Counted from the first letter of the stretch, positions 49,963 through 59,869 are shown. The stretch: DNA of 64,000 nt from an uncultured Verrucomicrobiota bacterium (GCA_913047795.1 CAJWTS010000004.1:1-64000), one strand, 5' to 3'. Notes: generated by a model not told the origin, from the sequence alone. Numbers and translations: made by a program.

Positions 49963-51768
49963 ATGAGATTTGTGCGGCTCAGCATCTGCACGGTCATACT
50001 CATGGCCGGATGCCGCACCCATCTGGATCACGCCCGTTCCGGGCCGGACTCTGCCCTTACTCCGCTTGTTTCCGATTTCGCAGAAGCGCTCGCGTATTAC
50101 AGTCAGGGCGTCATAAGTGAGAAGGCGCACCCCCGTCTCCGCTCACGTGCGCTGGACGCCTACCAGCGAACCATCGATCGCGACCCGTCGACGTATGCGA
50201 ACTATTCGCGCGTGGCCGATCTCTACATGCAACTCGGAGATGCGAACCAGGCCATCGAGGTCATGCGGGAGGCCTGCCGGCGCGCCCCGGACTCGTATGC
50301 TGCGCGGATGAAACTCGGGTGGCATTTCCAGGTTGCGGAGCGCTTCGAGGATGCGGCGAAAGTTTATCGCGATACGCTCGGCATCTCGAATCAAGTCGGC
50401 ATGGCCTACGCTCGGTTGGCTTATGTGCACTTGCAACTGGACCAGCCGATCGAATCGAAACGAGTCCTCGACGACGGACTGAATCGCGCGGCGGATACGA
50501 AAGTCCTTATTGACACGTATACATTAGTCGCGTCCGAGCTGCAGTCGCGGGATCGCTTTCGTGAAGCGGCCGTCTGCTTTCAACGCGTGCACGACCTGCG
50601 GCCGGACGATCTTTCCATCAGCGAGAACCTGATCGGCTGTTACGTCGGTGCGGGCGACACCAACCAGGCCGTTTCGGTCGTCGACGAAATCGCAAAGATC
50701 GAAGACGGCCGTCCCACGAACTACAACTTCGAGCTGGGTCGGATCTACGAATCGCTGCATCGACTCGACAAGGCCAGTCGATTTTATCAATTGGCTATGG
50801 ACGAGAATCCTGAAGCCGTCACGCCTCTCTTTCGCCTTGCCTCCGTGCACATCGAGAACAACGAGAATGCCGCCGCCCTGGCGATTCTCAAGGACCTGAT
50901 CCTGCGACTGCCGGAGAACGCGATGCTGTGGACGCTCAAGGGCGAAATCCATGAGCGCATTGGCGCAATCGACGAAGCGAAGGCGCATTACCAACAGGCG
51001 ACCGATCTGCCGCTAAGCAGCAGCCTGCCATTTATACGGCTGGCCATTCTGCAATTGCAGCGCGATGGCGTCGAGATAGCGATCCAGACGCTGATTCGCG
51101 GCACGGCCGATTTCGGCGAAGACACGACCCTACAGACCATCCGAGGGTGGGTCTACTACGTCAGTTCACAATACGTGGAGGCGCTGGCCGCGTTCGAAGA
51201 GGTCGAAGCAATCGCCGCCAGGCAGCACATGGAGCCGGGCGCACTGCACGACATGTACCATTACTGGTATGCCGCCACATGCGAACGAAACGGACTCTAC
51301 GACCGCGCAGAGAAATTGTTTCGTGTCTGTATCAAGCGCGACCCGACCGATCACCCGCCGCTCAACTACCTGGCGTACATGTGGGCCGAGCAGGGCACAC
51401 ATCTCGACGAGGCGCTCGACTTCGTCACGCGCGCCACGGCCGCGGATCCGGAGAACGGCGCCTATATCGACACGCTCGCGTGGCTCTATTACAAACTGGG
51501 CAAGTACGAACAGGCGCTCAAACATATCAAACATGCGCGTACATTGATTCCCGATGATCCTGTTATTACGGACCATCTTGGAGACGTGCACTTCGCCCTC
51601 GACCACAAGGATGCCGCCGTGCGCTACTGGAAAGAGAGTTACAGGCTAGACTCCGGCGACAAGAAAGTCGCTGATAAGCTCACCCGGCAAGGCGTTGATC
51701 TCGAGCTTCTGAAGCGAGACATCGAAGCGCTCGGACACGAGAAGGCCGGTTCGGCCACCAAGGACTGA
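49963..51768 (+). CDS. TPR-repeat lipoprotein
   Basis: 601 residues. The N-terminus MRFVRLSICTVILMAGC is a lipoprotein signal with lipobox Cys17. About a dozen tetratricopeptide-like repeats follow (for example DAYQRTIDRDPSTYANYSRV, AIEVMREACRRAPDSYAARM, ALDFVTRATAADPENGAYID). Such proteins scaffold envelope complexes. Residue 18 is Arg, so the Asp+2 inner-membrane retention rule does not apply and outer-membrane sorting is possible. It lies 15 bases after the bS22-like gene and 9 before the glycosyltransferase. Confidence 0.87.
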   Translation: MRFVRLSICTVILMAGCRTHLDHARSGPDSALTPLVSDFAEALAYYSQGVISEKAHPRLRSRALDAYQRTIDRDPSTYANYSRVADLYMQLGDANQAIEVMREACRRAPDSYAARMKLGWHFQVAERFEDAAKVYRDTLGISNQVGMAYARLAYVHLQLDQPIESKRVLDDGLNRAADTKVLIDTYTLVASELQSRDRFREAAVCFQRVHDLRPDDLSISENLIGCYVGAGDTNQAVSVVDEIAKIEDGRPTNYNFELGRIYESLHRLDKASRFYQLAMDENPEAVTPLFRLASVHIENNENAAALAILKDLILRLPENAMLWTLKGEIHERIGAIDEAKAHYQQATDLPLSSSLPFIRLAILQLQRDGVEIAIQTLIRGTADFGEDTTLQTIRGWVYYVSSQYVEALAAFEEVEAIAARQHMEPGALHDMYHYWYAATCERNGLYDRAEKLFRVCIKRDPTDHPPLNYLAYMWAEQGTHLDEALDFVTRATAADPENGAYIDTLAWLYYKLGKYEQALKHIKHARTLIPDDPVITDHLGDVHFALDHKDAAVRYWKESYRLDSGDKKVADKLTRQGVDLELLKRDIEALGHEKAGSATKD

Positions 51769-51777
51769 GCAACCCGC

Positions 51778-52839
51778 TTGGCCAGCATTCACCAATTAAC
51801 CGCAGGGTTCGCGAAGGGCGACGCGATAAGCAACCAGGTGCTTGCGATGCGCCGCATCTTTCGCTCCTGGGGCTGCGCATCCGACATCTTCAGCGAACGC
51901 GGGCGAATCCTTCCGGAACTGCGCGGCGACGCCTATGACGCGTCCGAGGCAGGCGAGCGAATCGATGCCGCAGACATTGCAATCCTGCATCTGTCCATCG
52001 GGTCGCCGGTCAACGAGATCTTTTCGAACCTGCCGTGCAAAAAGGTGATCTACTACCACAATATTACACCGCCGCGGTTCTTTGAACACGTACAGAATCG
52101 AACCGCCGAGATGTTGCGTCGCGGCCGGGACCAGGCCCGCGCGCTGAGCGGAGTCGCCGACGTTAACGCCGCCGTCAGCGCGTTTAACGCACGCGAACTC
52201 GTCGAAATGGGTTACGACTCCCCGTCGGTGGTGCCGCTCGTTCTCGACCTGAACCTCGTGAAAGCCGTTAACCGGAACGTACGACGACCGGGAAGTCCGG
52301 TCACCGTGCTTTCGGTCGGGCGCTGCGCACCTAACAAACGCATCGAGCACAGCCTGCTTGCCTTTGCGTATCTACAGCGATATGTTCAGCCCAATTCTCG
52401 CTTCGTTCACGTCGGCTCGTACGCCGGAACGGAAGCCTACTACCATGTCTTGCGTTCGATGATCCGTTCCCTGGAGCTCGAGAACGTTCAGTTCACGGGG
52501 TCGGTAAGCCAGGACGAACTGAACGAGCAATACGGCGCGGCGACGATTTTCCTTTGCATGAGCGAGCATGAAGGGTTTTGCATTCCCGTGCTCGAGAGCA
52601 TGGTTCACGATGTACCGGTTATTGCCTACGCGGCGGGCGCCATACCGGACACAATGGATACGGCAGGCGTTCTCGTGATCGAAAAAGAATATGAAACCCT
52701 CGCCGAGTTGATCAATCGTGTCGCGGACGACGAGACGGTTCGGTCGGCAATCCTTGCGTCCCAACGCCAGCGCATCGCGCGCTATCAGGCGACCGATGTG
52801 GACGCCCTGTTGCGCGACCTTCTGAAGGAGCTGATGTGA
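51778..52839 (+). CDS. Family 4 glycosyltransferase
   Basis: 353-residue GT-B transferase. The donor-binding EX7E motif is present as EHEGFCIPVLE near residue 262, with VLSVGRCAPNKRIEHSLLAF before it and PVIAYAAGAIPDTM after it. The annotated start is a TTG; no ATG gives a complete N-terminus. The acceptor is unknown, probably an envelope glycan or glycolipid. Its stop overlaps the thiL GTG by four bases. Confidence 0.86.
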   Translation: MASIHQLTAGFAKGDAISNQVLAMRRIFRSWGCASDIFSERGRILPELRGDAYDASEAGERIDAADIAILHLSIGSPVNEIFSNLPCKKVIYYHNITPPRFFEHVQNRTAEMLRRGRDQARALSGVADVNAAVSAFNARELVEMGYDSPSVVPLVLDLNLVKAVNRNVRRPGSPVTVLSVGRCAPNKRIEHSLLAFAYLQRYVQPNSRFVHVGSYAGTEAYYHVLRSMIRSLELENVQFTGSVSQDELNEQYGAATIFLCMSEHEGFCIPVLESMVHDVPVIAYAAGAIPDTMDTAGVLVIEKEYETLAELINRVADDETVRSAILASQRQRIARYQATDVDALLRDLLKELM

Positions 52840-53792
52840 GAACGCTATCCGACATCGGCGAGAAGGAGGCGGTGCGACGATTCACAATGCAACTCAAACA
52901 ACGCGGCGACGTGATTGCCGGTCCCGGCGACGATTGCGCCATTGTCCGGTCGCCCAACGACTCGGTGAACGACTGGCTCTACACCTCCGATGCGGTGATT
53001 GAGGGTCGCCACTTCGGAGCGGATACCGCTATGAACGAAGTGGGGCACAAGGCACTCGGCCGGGTGCTGAGCGACATCGCGGCAATGGGCGGCGAGCCGG
53101 ACTGGTGCCTGATCGATCTGGTTGCGACCGGCGAAGAGACCGTCGAGGACATGGACGCGCTCTACCGCGCTATTGCGGACCGCGCCGACGAGGCTGGACT
53201 TAGCGTCGTGGGCGGGGATCTTGCGCGCGGGCCTTGTCTGGAACTTCACGTGTTCGCGGCAGGACATCTTCCGCAGGGCACCGCCATCATGCGATCCGGC
53301 GCACAACCGGGCGACATCCTATACGTCAGCGGCACACTTGGCGGAAGTATACGCGGCAAACATCTGACGTTCGAGCCCCGCTTGCGGGAAGGACAATGGT
53401 TGCGCGAACGCGCGTGGGCAACGGCCATGATCGACGTGACAGACGGCCTCTACAGTGATCTCTGCCAGCTCTCCGAGATGAGCGGGGTCGGGGCCGACAT
53501 CGCAGCAGGCGCGATCCCGATTTCGGCGGCCGCCACAGAGGCTCCCACCACACCCCTGCAGGCCGCGCTCTGCGATGGCGAAGACTACGAACTACTGTTC
53601 ACGGTGCCGCCGGGCAAGCAGTCCGAATTTGAGACGAGTTGGAAATCGACCTTTGAGCTCACAGCTACTCCAATTGGAAAGATTACAGATATTGGCAACG
53701 GCATTTGTGTGGTCGATCAGAATGGAGATTCCATCATCCTCGACAACCAGGGCTATGACCATTTCGCGGGAAATCGTAACGGACAGCCCTGA
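52836..53792 (+). CDS. thiL: Thiamine-monophosphate kinase
   Basis: 318-residue enzyme that phosphorylates thiamine monophosphate to the cofactor thiamine diphosphate. PGDDCAIV, TSDAVIEGRHF, ALGRVLSDIAAMGGEP, VVGGDLARG and MIDVTDGLYSDL are its ATP- and Mg-binding motifs. It starts with GTG in a GTGA overlap with the glycosyltransferase and overlaps tsaE by 38 bases. Confidence 0.95.
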   Translation: MRTLSDIGEKEAVRRFTMQLKQRGDVIAGPGDDCAIVRSPNDSVNDWLYTSDAVIEGRHFGADTAMNEVGHKALGRVLSDIAAMGGEPDWCLIDLVATGEETVEDMDALYRAIADRADEAGLSVVGGDLARGPCLELHVFAAGHLPQGTAIMRSGAQPGDILYVSGTLGGSIRGKHLTFEPRLREGQWLRERAWATAMIDVTDGLYSDLCQLSEMSGVGADIAAGAIPISAAATEAPTTPLQAALCDGEDYELLFTVPPGKQSEFETSWKSTFELTATPIGKITDIGNGICVVDQNGDSIILDNQGYDHFAGNRNGQP

Positions 53793-54210
53793 CGCGACCC
53801 GCGATCTGGCCGCCGGCCTCGCGGCGGGCCTGAGCGGCGGCGATGTCATCGCGTTGCAGGGCAACCTCGGAAGCGGCAAAACCTGCTTTGCGCAGGGTCT
53901 TGCCGCCGCCCTGGGCATTCGCGTGCCGATCACGAGTCCGACTTATACGATCATTAACGAATACAACGCTTGCCCGCGCTTTTTCCACATTGATCTGTAT
54001 CGTCTGCAAAACGAAGATGAGGCATGCCTCGCCGGCGTTGCCGAATGTCTGGCCGCGGGCGGCATCGCGGTCGTGGAATGGGCCGATCGCGCAAGTGGTC
54101 TCTTCCCGGACACAACGATTGCGTGCCATTTTCGAGTGGGAGAAGGCGATGAACGTCGAATCACGATCACCGTCCCTGCGTCGCACGGGTTTGATCCAGG
54201 TACGCTTTGA
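53755..54210 (+). CDS. tsaE: tRNA threonylcarbamoyladenosine biosynthesis ATPase TsaE
   Basis: 151-residue P-loop protein needed with TsaB, TsaC and TsaD to make t6A37 in ANN-decoding tRNAs. Walker A is GNLGSGKTCFAQGLA, then SPTYTIINEY, HIDLYRL and VVEWADR follow. The start at 53755 gives the usual length; the frame upstream is the thiL sequence in another frame. Of its partners, none is in the window. Confidence 0.94.
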   Translation: MTISREIVTDSPDATRDLAAGLAAGLSGGDVIALQGNLGSGKTCFAQGLAAALGIRVPITSPTYTIINEYNACPRFFHIDLYRLQNEDEACLAGVAECLAAGGIAVVEWADRASGLFPDTTIACHFRVGEGDERRITITVPASHGFDPGTL

Positions 54211-54235
54211 CTCGAGTACGGCGAGAGCATATAAT
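54207..54235 (+). promoter_or_regulatory. Strong sigma-70 promoter at the tsaE 3' end
   Basis: TTGACT at 54207-54212, a 17-bp spacer, then a perfect TATAAT at 54230-54235. The -35 overlaps the end of tsaE (stop at 54208-54210). Transcription should begin near 54242, about five bases before the ATG at 54247. Confidence 0.75.
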
Positions 54236-54246
54236 CGCCGTACTCG
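54213..54246 (+). promoter_or_regulatory. Perfect 12-bp inverted repeat over the promoter
   Basis: CGAGTACGGCGA (54213-54224) and its exact complement TCGCCGTACTCG (54235-54246) flank GAGCATATAA. The left arm begins right after the -35, the right arm starts on the last base of the -10 and ends on the base before the ATG. It could be an operator, or a hairpin that masks the start codon in read-through RNA from tsaE. Confidence 0.75.
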
Positions 54247-56358
54247 ATGGCTGATAAACCCAAGCTCAAAAAAGAACTGAACCTGATAAGTGTGTACGCG
54301 CTGGCGACCGGCGCGACGCTGAGTTCAGGGTTCTTCCTGCTCCCGGGCCTTGCTTATGAATCGGCAGGACCGGCGATGATCCTCAGCTATCTCATCGCCG
54401 CGATTCCGCTCATCCCCGCGACTTTCAGCATCGTCGAACTCGGTTCCGCGATGCCCCGCGCGGGGGGCGCGTATTACTTCCTCGACCGGACGATGGGGCC
54501 GCTCGTTGGCACGGTCGGAGGGCTCGGCACCTGGTTTACCCTAACCCTCAAGACTGCCTTCGCCCTGATCGGCATGGGCGCGTACCTGCAATACTACCTG
54601 CCGGAGGTTCCGGGCGTACCCGCTGATCGCCTTGTCGTCTTCATCGCAGCGGGACTGGCCATTGCATTCGCGCTTTTCAATCTACGCGGAACGAAGCGCG
54701 CAGGATCCCTCCAGGTCTGGCTTGTCGCGGGCCTCATTTTGATTGTACTGGTATTCATCGGCGGCGGCGTGCCCCGAATCGACCCCAACCACTTCCGTCC
54801 ATTCTTTTCGCACGGCGGCGGTTCCATGGTCGCCACGGCGGGACTGGTCTACATCAGTTATGTTGGTGTCACAAACGTCGCCAGCATCTCCGAGGAGATC
54901 AAGAACCCCGAGCGCAACCTCCCGCTGGGCGTCTTCCTGGCCGTCGGAACGGCAATCATTGTATACGGATTAGGTACCACGGTAATAGTCGGTGTTCTGC
55001 ACGGCGAGGAACTGGCGGGCAATCTCCGACCCATTGCGCGTGCAGCCGAACAGATCTTCGAGGGCTGGGGCGGTGGATTGCTCACCGTTGCGGCCTGCCT
55101 CGCGTTCTTCGCCGTCGCGAACGCAGGCATTCTCAGTGCCTCGCGATACCCACTCGCCATGAGCAGGGATCATCTCGTGCCACGCGTCTTCCGCTCGCTC
55201 AACAGTCACCACGTACCCGTCAATGGTGTTCTCGCGACACTCGGACTTATGCTGTTCATTATCTTTGTCTTCGACGTGGAGAAAATCGCAAAACTTGCCA
55301 GTGCGTTTCAACTGCTCCTGTTCGGCTTCCTCTGCCTCGCCGTGATCTTCATGCGGGAAAGCGGATTGCACTCGTACGACCCGGGGTATCGCTCGCCGTT
55401 TTATCCCTGGATGCAACTTGTCGGTATCGCAGCACCGATATGGTTGATCGCCAATATGGGCGCCGTCACCCAGGCTTTCGCCGCCGGACTGATCGTGATC
55501 GGTGTCGCGTGGTACCTCCTCTACGCCCGTCGGCGCGTGTCGAGAGTCGGCGCCATTTTCCATGTTTTTGAACGTCTCGGCCGACGACGCCAGGCGGACC
55601 TGGATCGTGAGCTTCGCGATATCATGAAAGAAAAGGGCGCGCGGCAACATGACCCGTTTGATGACGTGATCATTCACGCCGACATTCTGAACTTTGACGA
55701 CGACACAACGTTCGAGCAGATCACGACGGCGGCGGCGGCCATATTGGCAGACCGCGTCGATATTCCCGCCGACGATCTCTCCAACGGCTTTCTACAAGGC
55801 ACGCGCATCGGTGCAACACCGGTGGCGCACGGTGCGGCTCTGCCTCATCTCCGGCTGCACGATATCAAGCAGCCTTACATGGTCATCGTGCGATCGAAGC
55901 CGGGTGTCCGGATTGACGTGGAAAGCCCACTGATAGATGATCCCGGTCCGCAATCGCGCGTGCATGCGCTATTCTATCTTGTTAGCCCGGAACACGATGC
56001 ATCGCTCCACCTGCGTATTCTCGCTCAACTCGCGCGCCATCTGGACGACGAGACATTCATGGAGAGTTGGGTCGTTGCCACCAACGACCAGCAGCTGAAA
56101 GAATTACTTCTGCGGGACGAGCGACACATCGCGATCAACTTGGCGGCTGATTCGCCGGCAGCTTCTTTCATCGGGAACGCACTCAGGGACATTGACCTGC
56201 CCGCGGGGTGCCTGGTTGCCTTGATCAATCGCGAAGGCGACACGGTCGTGCCCAATGGCAATACGATACTGGAGACGGATGATCGGCTAACGATTATCGG
56301 TGACCAGGAAGGCGTCAAATCGTTGTACGAAACGTTTCAGCCTGGCAGCCAGCCGTGA
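54247..56358 (+). CDS. Amino-acid permease fused to EIIA-like and TrkA_C domains
   Basis: 703 residues. About 12 transmembrane helices of the APC superfamily occupy residues 1 to 430 (LISVYALATGATLSSGFFLLPGLAYESAGPA; SEEIKNPERNLPLGV). A cytoplasmic PTS EIIA type-2-like domain spans about 475-620, keeping the phospho-His in GAALPHLRL near 533. A TrkA_C/RCK_C-like domain lies at about 645-703 (VPNGNTILETDDRLTIIGD). No EI or HPr gene is in the window. No Shine-Dalgarno precedes the ATG, consistent with the nearly leaderless promoter. Confidence 0.9.
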   Translation: MADKPKLKKELNLISVYALATGATLSSGFFLLPGLAYESAGPAMILSYLIAAIPLIPATFSIVELGSAMPRAGGAYYFLDRTMGPLVGTVGGLGTWFTLTLKTAFALIGMGAYLQYYLPEVPGVPADRLVVFIAAGLAIAFALFNLRGTKRAGSLQVWLVAGLILIVLVFIGGGVPRIDPNHFRPFFSHGGGSMVATAGLVYISYVGVTNVASISEEIKNPERNLPLGVFLAVGTAIIVYGLGTTVIVGVLHGEELAGNLRPIARAAEQIFEGWGGGLLTVAACLAFFAVANAGILSASRYPLAMSRDHLVPRVFRSLNSHHVPVNGVLATLGLMLFIIFVFDVEKIAKLASAFQLLLFGFLCLAVIFMRESGLHSYDPGYRSPFYPWMQLVGIAAPIWLIANMGAVTQAFAAGLIVIGVAWYLLYARRRVSRVGAIFHVFERLGRRRQADLDRELRDIMKEKGARQHDPFDDVIIHADILNFDDDTTFEQITTAAAAILADRVDIPADDLSNGFLQGTRIGATPVAHGAALPHLRLHDIKQPYMVIVRSKPGVRIDVESPLIDDPGPQSRVHALFYLVSPEHDASLHLRILAQLARHLDDETFMESWVVATNDQQLKELLLRDERHIAINLAADSPAASFIGNALRDIDLPAGCLVALINREGDTVVPNGNTILETDDRLTIIGDQEGVKSLYETFQPGSQP

Positions 56359-56368
56359 CGCTTATCGG

Positions 56369-57679
56369 CTAGCCACATAAGGCGAGCAGAACACCCGCAG
56401 CAACGGCCGAGCCAATCACCCCTGCGACGTTCGGGCCCATTGCGTGCATCAGGAGGAAATTCTGAGGGTTCTCATCCATGCCAACGCGATTGACGACGCG
56501 CGATGCCATCGGAACCGCGGATACGCCTGCTGCGCCAATCAGGGGATTGATCTTCTCTTTGCCCAGCTTGTTCATCAGCTTGGCAAGCAGCACACCGGCG
56601 GCCGTACCTATCGCGAAGGCCACGAGCCCCAGGATAAGGATGCCGAGCGTCTCCGCTCGCAGGAACTTGTCGGCCGCGAGCTTCGAACCAACGGTCAGCC
56701 CGAGCAGAATCGTCACGATGTTGATCAGTTCATTGGAAGCGGCCGCCGAAAGGCGATCCACAACCCCTGACTCCTTCATCAAGTTGCCGAACATCAGCAT
56801 CCCGATTAACGGGGTTGCATCGGGCAGAAGTACGATGCACAGCCCGAAGGCCAGGAGCGGAAATACGATCTTTTCCACTTTCCGCACATGCCGTAGTTGC
56901 TTCATCTCGATTCGCCGTTCCTCGCGACTCGTGAGCAGCTTCATGATGGGCGGCTGAATGATCGGCACGAGCGCCATGTAGGAATACGCCGCCACGGCGA
57001 TTGCACCCAGCAATTCAGGAGCTAATCGGCTCGCCAGGAAAATCGCGGTGGGTCCGTCAGCGCCCCCAATGATTCCAATTGCAGCTGCATCCTGCACAGA
57101 GAAATTAATCGATTCGAGTGTACCCGAAAGATAGAGCGCACCGATAATTGTGGTGAAGATACCGAATTGGGCAGCGGCGCCGAGCAACGCGGTTTTGGGA
57201 TTCGCAATCAATGGCCCGAAGTCGGTCATCGCTCCGACACCCATAAAGATCAGGAGCGGAAACAGGCCGGTCTCGACTCCGAAGCCGTATATTATGCCCA
57301 GGAATCCGTCGGGACCTCCGATATCCGCGACCGGAATATTCGCCAATATGCCACCAAATCCGATCGGCAGCAGCAGTAAGGGCTCGAACTGTTTCTTGAT
57401 CGCCAACCAGATCAAAAGCAGGCCGACGAGTATCATCAGTAGTTGCCCAAGACCGGTCGGAAGCAGCGCTTCCGCATGGTCGTCATCCGCCGGGGCACGC
57501 CGGGTACTCAGGAACCCCTGCAATCCCGTCGATTTCCACAGACGTTGAGCCTTGGATAATTCGCCGGACGCCTGCACCGACGTCTCATCAGGGGCCGCTC
57601 CGCCCCCGGCCGCATGTGCGCACTCGACAGCACAGACGACAGCGATGATGCAGAGGAATATCCCACACAAGCGCTTCAT
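56369..57679 (-). CDS. oadB: Sodium-translocating decarboxylase beta subunit
   Basis: 436-residue membrane subunit that couples decarboxylation of carboxybiotin to Na+ export. The core has [20 protein letters not shown], the ion-binding [10 protein letters not shown], and [17 protein letters not shown]. An extra N-terminus of about 75 residues begins with a typical signal peptide ([10 protein letters not shown]... AHA) before the first core helix [18 protein letters not shown] choose 57679 because MKRL starts the signal peptide and it lies four bases after the oadA stop. Confidence 0.93.
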   Translation of the reverse strand: MKRLCGIFLCIIAVVCAVECAHAAGGGAAPDETSVQASGELSKAQRLWKSTGLQGFLSTRRAPADDDHAEALLPTGLGQLLMILVGLLLIWLAIKKQFEPLLLLPIGFGGILANIPVADIGGPDGFLGIIYGFGVETGLFPLLIFMGVGAMTDFGPLIANPKTALLGAAAQFGIFTTIIGALYLSGTLESINFSVQDAAAIGIIGGADGPTAIFLASRLAPELLGAIAVAAYSYMALVPIIQPPIMKLLTSREERRIEMKQLRHVRKVEKIVFPLLAFGLCIVLLPDATPLIGMLMFGNLMKESGVVDRLSAAASNELINIVTILLGLTVGSKLAADKFLRAETLGILILGLVAFAIGTAAGVLLAKLMNKLGKEKINPLIGAAGVSAVPMASRVVNRVGMDENPQNFLLMHAMGPNVAGVIGSAVAAGVLLALCG

Positions 57680-57683
57680 GAAC

Positions 57684-59483
57684 CTAATTGACATATGCAA
57701 GCACTTGCCCCGAAGTCACGCTATCGCCCTGGTTCACAGTAATCGCGGTGACGGTTCCCGCGCTGGGCGACTTCACCTCGACCTCCATCTTCATGGCTTC
57801 CATCGTGAGAATCGGGTCACCCTCCTGAACGGCGGCTCCAACGGCCGCATTGATCCTGACGATCGCACCCGGCATCTGGGCGGTCACCGCGGTCCCATCG
57901 GCAGAGGCCCCTGCCCCGTTATCGACGGGTGCGTTCTGCGACGCCTGGATGCCTTCCTTTATATCTACGTCGTAGGTCTTGCCGTTGACGGTGGCACGAC
58001 CGTCCTCGACCACAACCGAGAAGGCACGGCCGCCAATCGTAACCGTATAGCCGTCGGGTTCCCCGGCACTCTCCTTGTGTGCAACTTTGCGCACACCCGT
58101 CGTTGCCTCGCCTTTCAGATATGCGATCCCCTTCTCTTTGCACGATGCTGCGATAAAGATGTTCTCATCATTCGTCTCAAGGCTATGTGCCTCAAGCATC
58201 TTGCGGGCCGATTCGACTCCCTTATTCGGGTCTTCCTCGCAGATATCAAGCGGGTTGCGGGTGGTCGGCTCCAATCCCATCTTATCCGAACAGATTTTCA
58301 CGATTTCCGCGGAAGGGGGCACTGGAGTTTTACCGAAATAGCCCAACACCATCTTGCCGTACCCCTCGGCGATTTTCTCCCACTCCCCAAACATGACGTT
58401 GTTGAAGGCCTGCTGGAAATAGAATTGGCTGACGGGCGTGACCGACGTGCCGAATCCGCCCACGCGAACGACGTTGCCCATCGCCTTAATCACCTCCGGA
58501 AACCGATCCATAATGTTATTGTCGCGCATCATCTGAGAATTCGCCGTGAGCGCACCTCCCGGCATCGGCGACCATGGGATCAACGGCTCCACGGCGAGTG
58601 CTTCCGGTGGCATGAAATAGTCCTTCATGCAGTCCTTAAATACCTCTTCCGCTTTCATGATCTTTTCAATATCGAACGGCAGCTCATAGCCCGAGCCGCG
58701 AAGGGCGTGCCACATGGTCGCTATGTCCGGCTGGCAGGTCCCCCCTGAACACGGGGCCATCGACAGATCAATACCGTCCACGCCGGCTTCAAGCGCAGCA
58801 CGATACGCCACCACACCGATGCCCGCTGTTTCGTGCGTGTGAAAACGAATGTCCGTACCGTCAGGTAGCAGCTGCCGCGCGCGTTTGATCGTTTCATGGA
58901 TCTTGGACGGAACCGCTGTGCCCGAGGCATCCTTGAAGCAGACAGAATCGTAAGGAATCTCGGCGTCCAAAATTTCGCGCAGAATGCCCAGGTAGAAATC
59001 TGCGTCGTGTGCTCCGGCGCATCCGGGAGGCAGTTCCATGAGGGTCACCACGACCTCGTGCTTCAGACCGGCATTCACGATGCACTGTCCGCTGTAGATC
59101 AGATTATTAACGTCATTGAGCGCATCGAAGTTTCGAATGGTCGTCATGCCATGTTTCTTGAACATCCTGGCATGTAGATCGATGACGTCCTTCGGTTGCG
59201 AATCGAGCGCGACGACATTGATCCCCCTCGCGAGGGTCTGAAGGTTGGCGTCCGGACCCGCAGCCTCGCGGAAGGCATCCATCATGTCGAACGCACTCTC
59301 GTTGCAGTAGAAAAAGAGTGACTGGAATCGGGCTCCCCCACCCGCCTCGAAGTGGGTAACGCCTGCCTCGCGTGCGGCTTCAACGGCCGGGATAAAGTCC
59401 TTCGTAAACACGCGTGCGCCGTAGACGGACTGGAACCCGTCACGAAAGGCCGTATTCATTACTTTGATCGTCTTCTTTGCCAT
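57684..59483 (-). CDS. oadA: Carboxyltransferase/biotinyl alpha subunit of Na+-pumping decarboxylase
   Basis: 599 residues. The carboxyltransferase barrel has [11 protein letters not shown], the metal-site lysine in CFKDASGTA and His pair in [11 protein letters not shown], and [11 protein letters not shown]. The C-terminal biotinyl domain carries K565 in EAMKME, 34 residues from the end. The substrate is probably oxaloacetate, but the N-terminal barrel ([19 protein letters not shown]) differs from the usual EVWGGATFD form, so another 2-oxo or acyl-CoA acid is possible. A clear AGGAGGAAG site precedes it. Its translation probably leads into oadB. Confidence 0.92.
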   Translation of the reverse strand: MAKKTIKVMNTAFRDGFQSVYGARVFTKDFIPAVEAAREAGVTHFEAGGGARFQSLFFYCNESAFDMMDAFREAAGPDANLQTLARGINVVALDSQPKDVIDLHARMFKKHGMTTIRNFDALNDVNNLIYSGQCIVNAGLKHEVVVTLMELPPGCAGAHDADFYLGILREILDAEIPYDSVCFKDASGTAVPSKIHETIKRARQLLPDGTDIRFHTHETAGIGVVAYRAALEAGVDGIDLSMAPCSGGTCQPDIATMWHALRGSGYELPFDIEKIMKAEEVFKDCMKDYFMPPEALAVEPLIPWSPMPGGALTANSQMMRDNNIMDRFPEVIKAMGNVVRVGGFGTSVTPVSQFYFQQAFNNVMFGEWEKIAEGYGKMVLGYFGKTPVPPSAEIVKICSDKMGLEPTTRNPLDICEEDPNKGVESARKMLEAHSLETNDENIFIAASCKEKGIAYLKGEATTGVRKVAHKESAGEPDGYTVTIGGRAFSVVVEDGRATVNGKTYDVDIKEGIQASQNAPVDNGAGASADGTAVTAQMPGAIVRINAAVGAAVQEGDPILTMEAMKMEVEVKSPSAGTVTAITVNQGDSVTSGQVLAYVN

Positions 59484-59497
59484 AGCAAAGCTTCCTC

Positions 59498-59713
59498 CTA
59501 TTTCCCGCGGAAAGCCTGAACGGCCGCGATGGCCGCCGCAATCTCGCTCAGTTCATCGCCCGCAACCGGCGGCGTCGGTTCTGGTTCCGGAAAGTATCGT
59601 TCGAATTTACGGAAAAAAGCTCCCGCCGCCGTCATCGCAGCAACGAGTAGAATCAGAAACGCGAAGACGGTGGTCATGCCGACCGCCATAAGTTCCAGCC
59701 CTTCCTCGATCAT
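59498..59713 (-). CDS. oadG: Decarboxylase gamma subunit, OadG family
   Basis: 71 residues: one N-terminal transmembrane helix (GMTTVFAFLILLVAAMTAAGAFF), a Pro-rich linker (PEPEPTPP) and a short tail. OadG holds the alpha and beta subunits together. The ATG at 59713 follows GAGGTAA; a GTG at 59716 is adjacent. It is the first protein gene of the oad operon, 14 bases before oadA. Confidence 0.87.
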   Translation of the reverse strand: MIEEGLELMAVGMTTVFAFLILLVAAMTAAGAFFRKFERYFPEPEPTPPVAGDELSEIAAAIAAVQAFRGK

Positions 59714-59778
59714 CACTTACCTCATTCTTGCGCCATTAAGACTGATCTATTCCCATTCTTCGCACGCACGCACGGACA

Positions 59779-59851
59779 AGCCAACGCTCGGATTCGAACC
59801 GAGGACCTGCTCATTACGAGTGAGCTGCTCTACCAGCTGAGCTACGTTGGC
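59779..59851 (-). tRNA. trnT: tRNA-Thr (CGT anticodon)
   Basis: 73 bases. Acceptor GCCAACG pairs with CGTTGGC, the anticodon stem GCTCA/TGAGC holds loop CTCGTAA with anticodon CGT, and the T arm GGTTCGAATCC is normal. The discriminator is U and CCA is not encoded. It lies 65 bases before oadG and may share its transcript. With the GGT isoacceptor at 12335-12410 it helps read the GC-rich Thr codons. Confidence 0.95.
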
Positions 59852-59869
59852 CACGGCGTGAAGCGCGGT

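Noticed and set aside
57552-58748. 398-codon frame antisense to oadA
   Set aside because: Lies fully opposite a well-conserved gene; long antisense frames are expected at this GC content. The same applies to 11240-12364 (opposite tuf), 21739-22827 (opposite infB), 3141-4067 (opposite rpoC) and 7400-8287 (opposite rpoB/rplL).
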